A stretch of 64,000 nucleotides of DNA from CAYZMS01 sp964479625. Lineage in GTDB: Bacteria; Bacteroidota; Bacteroidia; Chitinophagales; Saprospiraceae. Made by a program: the position numbers and the translations under genes. How positions within the stretch are numbered: position 1 is the stretch's first letter; every line of letters starts with the position of its first letter. Shown here piece by piece: positions 58,437 to 64,000 of the stretch. The stretch lies in contig CAYZMS010000004.1 in NCBI GenBank assembly GCA_964479625.1, forward strand, positions 1 through 64,000. Reading direction: 5' to 3'. The notes below the pieces were generated by a model. That model saw only the letters and a program-made list of their open reading frames with translations. It was not told the origin of the DNA and made no database searches.

Positions 58437-59616
58437 GAAAGTCGTCCTTGCTTATAGCGGAGGCCTGGATACCTCTTTTTGTATCAAGTACCTGACCAGG
58501 GAAAAAGGTATGGAAGTACATGCACTTACGGTAAATACCGGCGGTTTTACGAAAGAAGATTCGAAAAAGCTGGAAGCCCGGGCTATGGAACTGGGTGCAA
58601 GTACCTACCGGATGATCGATGCCGTCCCTGATTTTTATGAAAAATGTGTTCGTTTTCTAATTTACGGCAATATTCTTCGAAATAATACCTATCCGCTTTC
58701 AGTCAGTGCCGAACGCATGTTCCAGGCGATCGAAGTGGTTCGCTTTGCAGACTTGATCCAGGCCTCAGCAGTGGCCCACGGAAGTACGGGTGCGGGAAAT
58801 GACCAGGTACGGTTTGATCTGGCCTTCCAGGTACTGGGGCCTGAGCTGGAGATTATTACACCCATTCGAGACCTTCAACTAAGCAGGCAGGAGGAGATCG
58901 ACTTCCTTGTCAAAGCTGGAGTGGACTGGAATTGGGAAAAAGCAAAATATTCTATTAATAAAGGCCTTTGGGGAACCAGCGTTGGTGGTGTCGAAACGCT
59001 TACTTCCCACCAGGGCCTGCCGGAGGATGCCTGGCCTTCGCAACTAAAAGAGGAGTCTCCCCGGGAAGTGACTTTACAGTTCGAATCAGGTGAAATACTT
59101 GGACTGGACGAGCAGGCCTTTACGCACCCCGTAGACGCCATAAAGGCGCTGCAGGTCATAGCCGAGCCTTACGCTATTGGTAGGGATATCCACGTGGGAG
59201 ATACCGTGATCGGGATCAAAGGACGAGTTGGCTTTGAAGCCGCTGCCCCGCTGATCATTCTCAAAGCCCATCATTTGCTCGAAAAGCATGTGTTGACCAA
59301 GTGGCAACAATATTGGAAAGATCAACTTGCCAATTGGTATGGTATGCTTTTGCATGAGGGGCAGTACCTGGATCCGGTTATGCGTAATATTGAGGCCTTT
59401 CTGACCGATACCCAAATGGCTGTGACCGGAAAGGTAACTGTCCGATTGACACCCTATCGATTTGAGTTACAGGGGGTCGAATCTCCTCTTGATCTGATGA
59501 ATTCCACCTTCGGCGAATATGGAGAAATGAACAAGGCCTGGTCAGGGGGAGATGTAAAAGGCTTTACCCGGATCTTGTCGAACCAGGCAAAGATCCATCA
59601 TTTTATTCATCGTTAA
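58426..59616 (+). CDS. argG: Argininosuccinate synthase
   Basis: A 396-residue enzyme joining citrulline and aspartate with ATP. The PP-loop VLAYSGGLDTSFCIKYL (7-23) binds ATP; other family blocks are SAERMFQAIEVVRFADLIQA, AVAHGSTGAGNDQVRFD, and INKGLWGTSVGGVETLTS. The sequence follows the shorter Bacteroidota ArgG branch with its own C-terminal part. It overlaps the GNAT gene by 11 bp and is followed after 25 bp by argC. Confidence 0.93.
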   Translation: MENKKVVLAYSGGLDTSFCIKYLTREKGMEVHALTVNTGGFTKEDSKKLEARAMELGASTYRMIDAVPDFYEKCVRFLIYGNILRNNTYPLSVSAERMFQAIEVVRFADLIQASAVAHGSTGAGNDQVRFDLAFQVLGPELEIITPIRDLQLSRQEEIDFLVKAGVDWNWEKAKYSINKGLWGTSVGGVETLTSHQGLPEDAWPSQLKEESPREVTLQFESGEILGLDEQAFTHPVDAIKALQVIAEPYAIGRDIHVGDTVIGIKGRVGFEAAAPLIILKAHHLLEKHVLTKWQQYWKDQLANWYGMLLHEGQYLDPVMRNIEAFLTDTQMAVTGKVTVRLTPYRFELQGVESPLDLMNSTFGEYGEMNKAWSGGDVKGFTRILSNQAKIHHFIHR

Positions 59617-59641
59617 AGGGTGTCCATTTAAAATATCTTTC

Positions 59642-60598
59642 ATGTTACGAGCAGGCATCATTGGCGGCGGGGGATATACTGCCGGGGAACTTATCAGACT
59701 ACTGCGTTTTCATCCGGAGGCAGAGATTGGTTACGTGCACAGTAACAGTCAGACTGGAAAACCCATTTCTTCCATCCATCAGGATTTGGCCGGGGAAATG
59801 GATCTTGTCTTTACCAATGCTTTAGATTATGAGGTAGATGTCCTGTTTCTGTGTATGGGGCACGGGCAATCAGCAGCGTTCTTCTCGCAAAATACCATTC
59901 CCGACTCCGTCTGTTTGATCGACCTGAGCCATGATTTTCGCCTGGATCCCGAATTCGTATATGGTCTTCCGGAACTGAATGGCGAAGTCCTTCGGGGAGC
60001 CAAGCGCATTGCCAATCCGGGCTGCTTTGCAACTGCTATCCAGCTGGCCTTATTGCCATTGGCAGCAGAAGGTCTGCTCCGCCAGGCGGTCCATATCCAT
60101 GCTGTCACGGGATCTACGGGAGCAGGGCAGTCGCCTTCCCCCACTACGCATTTCAGCTGGCGAAATAACAATCTCAGTATTTACAAAGCCTTCCGGCACC
60201 AGCACCTGGCAGAGATCAGAGCGAGCTTGTCCCAGCTACAAAAGGGCTTCGATCAGCCGCTGCACTTTCTTCCCCTGCGTGGTGACTTTCCAAGAGGGAT
60301 TTTTGCTTCTGCCTACACAGAGGTCGATTTAACAGAAGGGCAATTGCAAGAACTTTATCAAGGTTTTTACGCACACGCGCCCTTTACGATAGCCAGCAGG
60401 GAAAACCCCCATCTGAAACAGGTGGTCAATACCAATAAAGCCCTCGTCCACATCGAACGGCACGAAGATCAGGCTTTGGTGATCAGTTGCATCGATAATT
60501 TATTAAAGGGGGCCTCCGGGCAGGCAGTAGAGAACATGAACCTGGCCTTTGAGCTGGATCCCTGGGCTGGCTTGCAACTAAAGGCACTGGCTTTCTAG
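59642..60598 (+). CDS. argC: N-acetyl-gamma-glutamyl-phosphate reductase
   Basis: A 318-residue NADPH-dependent reductase of the third step of arginine synthesis. The N-terminus holds the nucleotide loop GIIGGGGYTAGELIRLL, followed by CLIDLSHDFRLDPEFVYGLP and the catalytic Cys in IANPGCFATAIQLALLPL. GSTGAGQSPSPTTHFSWRNN and LPLRGDFPRGIFASAY complete the type. In Bacteroidota the substrate may be N-succinyl- rather than N-acetyl-glutamyl phosphate. argD, the next pathway step, is not adjacent; argF' follows after 20 bp. Confidence 0.92.
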   Translation: MLRAGIIGGGGYTAGELIRLLRFHPEAEIGYVHSNSQTGKPISSIHQDLAGEMDLVFTNALDYEVDVLFLCMGHGQSAAFFSQNTIPDSVCLIDLSHDFRLDPEFVYGLPELNGEVLRGAKRIANPGCFATAIQLALLPLAAEGLLRQAVHIHAVTGSTGAGQSPSPTTHFSWRNNNLSIYKAFRHQHLAEIRASLSQLQKGFDQPLHFLPLRGDFPRGIFASAYTEVDLTEGQLQELYQGFYAHAPFTIASRENPHLKQVVNTNKALVHIERHEDQALVISCIDNLLKGASGQAVENMNLAFELDPWAGLQLKALAF

Positions 60599-60618
60599 CT
60601 GCTTTTAAACCCACTTCT

Positions 60619-61560
60619 ATGGAAAAATTTACCTCCATAAATGATGTTCTAAACCTGAACCAGTTGGTCCAAAGGGCCCGGGCTCTGAAAGCCAGACCTT
60701 TCGAAAGTACAGTGGGCCGGGAAAGAACCCTGGTACTTCTATTTTTCAATCCCAGTCTACGGACCCGGCTAAGTACGGAAAAGGCAGGTTTAAACCTGGG
60801 GATGCAGGTGATCAGCATGAATGCTGCCCAGGGTTGGAAACTGGAGTTTGAGGATGGGGCGGTCATGAATTTGGACCGCACAGAGCATATCCGGGAAGCG
60901 GCAGCGGTCATTAGTCAGTATGCAGATGTTATCGGGGTCCGTACCTTCCCTTCGCTTACCGACCGCGAAAGGGATTATGCCGATACGGTCTTGAATAGTT
61001 TTGTAGCCCATGCAAGGGTACCGGTCCTGAGCCTGGAGTCAGCGATTCGGCACCCGCTTCAGTCCCTTTCCGATGTCATGACCATCCAGGAGCACAGCAA
61101 AACCGACCGCCCCCGAGTAGTACTGAGCTGGGCGCCCCACCCCAAAGCCCTGCCGCAGGCAGTGGCTAATTCATTCGTGGAGTGGATCAAGGCTGCGGAT
61201 ATGGATCTGGTCGTTACTCATCCGAAAGGTTACGAACTGGCTCCGCCATTTGTAACAGGGGTTAAGATCGAATATGATCAACTCAAGGCTTTCGAAGGAG
61301 CAGAATTTGTCTACGCGAAGAACTGGTCCGCTTATGCTCCCTATGGAGCCATTTTGAATCAGGATACGGATTGGATGATTACAGAAGAAAAACTCCAACA
61401 AAGCAAGAACGCCTTTTTTATGCATTGCCTGCCTGTTCGAAGAAATGTGGTGGTGGAAGATGCCGTATTAAACAGCCCGCGCTCCTTGGTCATTGAACAG
61501 GCTGGAAACAGAACATGGGCAGCACAGGCCGTTCTTGAAGAACTGCTTAAGCAAACTTGA
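60619..61560 (+). CDS. argF': N-acylornithine carbamoyltransferase (acetyl or succinyl form)
   Basis: A 313-residue transcarbamylase of the Bacteroidota ArgF' group. The carbamoyl-phosphate site is FFNPSLRTRLSTEKAGLNLG (42-61); other blocks are QGWKLEFEDGAVMNLDRTEH (71-90), ESAIRHPLQSLSDVMTIQEH, SWAPHPKALPQAVANSFVEW and FMHCLPVRRNVVVEDAVL with the catalytic Cys. It uses N-acylornithine rather than ornithine, as in Xanthomonas and Bacteroides. The residue that distinguishes succinyl (Pro) from acetyl (Glu) users aligns with T88 here, which is neither. It ends 2 bp before the argB ATG. Confidence 0.9.
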   Translation: MEKFTSINDVLNLNQLVQRARALKARPFESTVGRERTLVLLFFNPSLRTRLSTEKAGLNLGMQVISMNAAQGWKLEFEDGAVMNLDRTEHIREAAAVISQYADVIGVRTFPSLTDRERDYADTVLNSFVAHARVPVLSLESAIRHPLQSLSDVMTIQEHSKTDRPRVVLSWAPHPKALPQAVANSFVEWIKAADMDLVVTHPKGYELAPPFVTGVKIEYDQLKAFEGAEFVYAKNWSAYAPYGAILNQDTDWMITEEKLQQSKNAFFMHCLPVRRNVVVEDAVLNSPRSLVIEQAGNRTWAAQAVLEELLKQT

Positions 61561-61562
61561 AC

Positions 61563-62336
61563 ATGAGGGATAAACTTCACCTATTAAAGATCGGGGGAAA
61601 GGTGCTTACCCAAGCAGAACTATTCGAACCCTTGCTCCGTCATTGGTTGGATCTTCCCGGAAAGCAGGTGCTGGTGCATGGGGGAGGGAAGCGTGCGGGA
61701 GAATTGGGAGCTACGATGGGCTTTCCCGCCCGTATGATCGATGGTAGGCGTATTACTGATGGTGTTACACTGGAAATCGTTACCATGGTCTATGCAGGTT
61801 TATACAATAAACAACTGGTAAGTCGAATTCAGGCCATGGGAGGGAATGCCCTGGGCCTTAGTGGTGCAGATGGGGACTTGATACGCGCCGGAAAACGTCC
61901 GGTTGCCGCAATAGATTATGGCTATGTAGGGGATGTGAAGGCTGTAAACAGGGAGAGCCTTAACCGACTCCTGGAAACCGGCTTTATTCCGGTCTTTTGT
62001 GCCATCACACATGATGGAAAGGGACAATTATTGAACACCAATGCAGATACCGTCGCCGGTTCCCTTGCCAATGACCTTGCCAAGGATTGGGAGGTTCATC
62101 TGTATTACTGCCTGGAAAAACCTGGCGTACTGGAAAACCCGGAGGATGATCGCTCGCTAATTCCCTTTCTAGCGCATTCGAAATATACTGCCCTTAAAGA
62201 GAAAGGGGCCATTCACAGTGGAATGATCCCCAAACTGGATAACGCCTTTGCTGCATTGGAAGCAGGAGTGAAAAGCGTGGTCATTTGCGGGCCGGATTCC
62301 TTTGTCAGGGATTCGGGTACAAGGCTGATCCCTTAA
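61563..62336 (+). CDS. argB: Acetylglutamate kinase
   Basis: A 257-residue amino-acid kinase that phosphorylates N-acylglutamate. I use ATG 61563; a TTG at 61557 would overlap the argF' stop. Motifs: HLLKIGGKVL, VLVHGGGKRAGELGATMG, DGRRITDGVTLEIVTMVYAG (substrate/dimer region), ALGLSGADGDLIRAGKRP and NTNADTVAGSLANDLAKDW. It is of the non-hexameric type with no arginine-binding N-terminal helix, so feedback inhibition by arginine is not obvious, which makes control at the transcript leader more plausible. Confidence 0.92.
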   Translation: MRDKLHLLKIGGKVLTQAELFEPLLRHWLDLPGKQVLVHGGGKRAGELGATMGFPARMIDGRRITDGVTLEIVTMVYAGLYNKQLVSRIQAMGGNALGLSGADGDLIRAGKRPVAAIDYGYVGDVKAVNRESLNRLLETGFIPVFCAITHDGKGQLLNTNADTVAGSLANDLAKDWEVHLYYCLEKPGVLENPEDDRSLIPFLAHSKYTALKEKGAIHSGMIPKLDNAFAALEAGVKSVVICGPDSFVRDSGTRLIP

Positions 62337-62346
62337 ATCGAAAAAT

Positions 62347-63411
62347 ATGCCTGCACTTCCCATCCTTCAAAAAAAGGCCATTTATTTGCTGGAGAACATG
62401 ATCAGAACCCCTTCCTTTTCCAGAAAAGAAGAGGCTACGGCCACTTTAATCTTCGATTTTTTGGAACAGGAAGGCCTAGTTCCCCAGCGAGAGGGCAATA
62501 ATGTTTGGTTACAGACCAGGCATTGGGATTCCGGGCGACCCACTCTTTTATTAAATTCCCACCACGATACTGTCAAACCCACAGCAGGTTGGCAACGGGA
62601 TCCCTTCGAGGCAAACTGGGAAGGGGAAACCCTTTACGGACTGGGCAGCAATGATGCAGGCGCCAGCCTGGTCAGTCTGATCACCACCTTTTTATATTTT
62701 GAGCAAGAGGGGGGGGGGGCGTTTAATTTGATACTGGCGGCAACAGCAGAGGAGGAGATTTCCGGCACCAACGGAATAGCCTCCCTTTTGCCAGTTTTGG
62801 GATCCATAGATGTTGCCATTGTCGGAGAGCCCACCCGCATGCAAATGGCCGTAGCAGAAAAAGGCCTGATGGTAGTAGATGGTACAGCCGTTGGGCATTC
62901 AGGTCATGCTGCCAGGGAGGAAGGGGTCAACGCTTTATATATTGCTTTGGAGGATATTGACCGCATACGAAATTTTTCCTTCGAACGGGTATCACCATTG
63001 TTAGGGGCAAGCCGTGCAACCGTTACCGTGATCAAGGGTGGAGAACAACACAACCTGGTGCCCGATCGCTGCCATTTTGTAATTGATGTACGTTCGAATG
63101 AATTATATTCAAACGAAGAGTTGTTGGGCATTTTACAGGGGGTCTGTCGATCCAGTCTTCAGGCGAGATCCTTTCGCTTAAATTCTTCCTGTATTGCCCA
63201 AGAGCATGCCCTGGTGCAATCGGGGCAAAGGCTGGGGTTGTCGACCTATGGGTCACCAACCCTTTCGGACCAGGCCTTGATGCCATTCCCCAGCCTGAAG
63301 ATTGGTCCCGGTGATTCGGCCCGGTCTCATACGGCAGATGAGTATGTGCTAAGGTCCGAGATTGAAGAAGGCATCCGAATCTATATTAAATTGATCAAGG
63401 GCTGTCGCTAA
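62347..63411 (+). CDS. argE: M20-family N-acylornithine deacylase
   Basis: A 354-residue M20 metallopeptidase in the ArgE position of the pathway, removing the N-acyl group to release citrulline or ornithine. Metal ligands are visible in LLNSHHDTVKP (His, Asp), LGSNDAGASLV (Asp), TAEEEISGTNG (catalytic and bridging Glu), VGEPTRMQMAVAEKG and the final SARSHTADEYV (His). The dimerisation domain lies at about 185-290. An unusual run of 11 G (62709-62719) codes EGGGA within the protein. Gap to argB is 10 bp. Confidence 0.9.
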   Translation: MPALPILQKKAIYLLENMIRTPSFSRKEEATATLIFDFLEQEGLVPQREGNNVWLQTRHWDSGRPTLLLNSHHDTVKPTAGWQRDPFEANWEGETLYGLGSNDAGASLVSLITTFLYFEQEGGGAFNLILAATAEEEISGTNGIASLLPVLGSIDVAIVGEPTRMQMAVAEKGLMVVDGTAVGHSGHAAREEGVNALYIALEDIDRIRNFSFERVSPLLGASRATVTVIKGGEQHNLVPDRCHFVIDVRSNELYSNEELLGILQGVCRSSLQARSFRLNSSCIAQEHALVQSGQRLGLSTYGSPTLSDQALMPFPSLKIGPGDSARSHTADEYVLRSEIEEGIRIYIKLIKGCR

Positions 63412-63452
63412 TATCAGCAAGATGCGCAGTTTAACCTAAATTCCTCTTTCCA

Positions 63453-64000
63453 ATGAAGTTATGGCAGAAAAACTCCACCCGAATCCAGGCCGAAATTGAA
63501 AACTTCACCGTTGGACAGGACCGTGAACTCGACCTGGAGCTGGCGCCCTTTGATGTAATCGGTTCCCTGGCACATGTCCAAATGTTGGGCGAAGTCGGTT
63601 TGTTAGAAAAAAAGGAGGTTGCTCTTCTGCAGCAGGGCCTGAGAATGATCTATAGAGAAATGGAAGCCGGTGACTTTTACATTATGGAAGGAGTTGAGGA
63701 TGTCCATTCCCAGGTGGAGTTGCTGTTGACGGAGCGCTTGGGAGAAGCCGGGAAAAAGATTCATAGCGGTCGTTCACGAAACGACCAGGTCTTGGTAGAC
63801 CTGCGTCTTTTTTTTCGATCGGAATTGGCAGCTCTGGCCAGGGATAGTAAGGCCCTCTTCGAGCAGTTGCAGGTCTTGTCGGAACGATATAAGGATATAC
63901 TTCTGCCAGGTTATACCCATTTACAGGTTGCGATGGTGTCCAGTTTTGGACTGTGGTTCGGGGCCTATGCCGAAAGCCTGGTCGATGATCTGCAGCAATT
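63453..64000 (+). CDS. argH: Argininosuccinate lyase (5' part, runs off the window)
   Basis: From ATG 63453 the frame stays open to the right edge (182 codons visible of about 440 expected). It starts MKLWQKNSTRIQAEIENFTV and shows the ArgH motifs LAPFDVIGSLAHVQML, YIMEGVEDVHSQVELLLTER, IHSGRSRNDQVLVDLRLF and LLPGYTHLQVAMVSSF. The enzyme splits argininosuccinate into arginine and fumarate. Last visible gene of the arg operon, 41 bp after argE. Confidence 0.93.
   Translation, partial: MKLWQKNSTRIQAEIENFTVGQDRELDLELAPFDVIGSLAHVQMLGEVGLLEKKEVALLQQGLRMIYREMEAGDFYIMEGVEDVHSQVELLLTERLGEAGKKIHSGRSRNDQVLVDLRLFFRSELAALARDSKALFEQLQVLSERYKDILLPGYTHLQVAMVSSFGLWFGAYAESLVDDLQQ

Overview
The window comes from a member of the Bacteroidota, most likely the Saprospiria (Lewinella/Phaeodactylibacter type), though the order-level placement is inference. 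The evidence is a set of type IX secretion components (GldK/PorK, a PorP/SprF-like protein, a PorD/DUF4835 protein and a PorE-like protein), a SusC/SusD pair, BatE, an arg operon with the Bacteroidota-type N-acyl-ornithine carbamoyltransferase, the bamD-rpoZ-coaBC-DUF4835 gene order, and several promoters of the Bacteroidota form TTG/TTTG-N18-21-TAnnTTTG. I see no phage, insertion sequence or CRISPR array. Most of the window is ordinary chromosomal core interspersed with lineage-specific genes.

Layout. 0-4.6 kb: yyaL-like thioredoxin-domain gene, porP/sprF and gldK on the minus strand. 4.9-12.4 kb: S24-type repressor with a small downstream ORF, glucosaminidase, HtrA protease, manA, ruvX, def, RNase H, tatD. 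12.5-15.1 kb: tRNA-Ser(GGA) and an ExbB/ExbD operon. 15.2-22.4 kb: DUF4293 protein, FAD oxidoreductase, OstA-like protein, BatE, ribosomal proteins L21 and L27 (L27 carries a helix-hairpin-helix extension), and an aspartyl protease with a PDZ domain. 22.9-36.9 kb: SusC/SusD, two tandem giant FG-GAP/UnbV lipoproteins, and a TonB-dependent receptor whose promoter contains a DtxR-like palindrome. 37-49.8 kb: acyl-ACP desaturase, glycosyltransferase, RhlE helicase, DUF427, a stretch of decaying genes (38.2-42.6 kb), an ATP-grasp/SET pair divergent from an atypical response regulator, a DksA-like protein, DinB, a methyltransferase, an EamA transporter and a DedA protein. 50-57.5 kb: bamD, rpoZ, coaBC, porD, a split gene, purN and a PorE-like SPOR protein. 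57.6-64 kb: arginine biosynthesis operon (GNAT, argG, argC, argF', argB, argE, argH; argD absent), running off the right edge.

The most interesting signal is in front of the arginine operon. A good promoter (57595-57625) is followed within 10 bases by a 28-codon ORF with six arginine codons, including RRR and RR. An 11-bp inverted repeat encloses this arginine stretch. This is the architecture of a ribosome-stalling arginine leader peptide (attenuator), read here from the sequence alone. Other points are a repressor-like palindrome placed exactly between the promoter boxes of a TonB receptor, several near-leaderless transcripts, and at least four broken or remnant genes that only appear when the supposedly empty gaps are translated.
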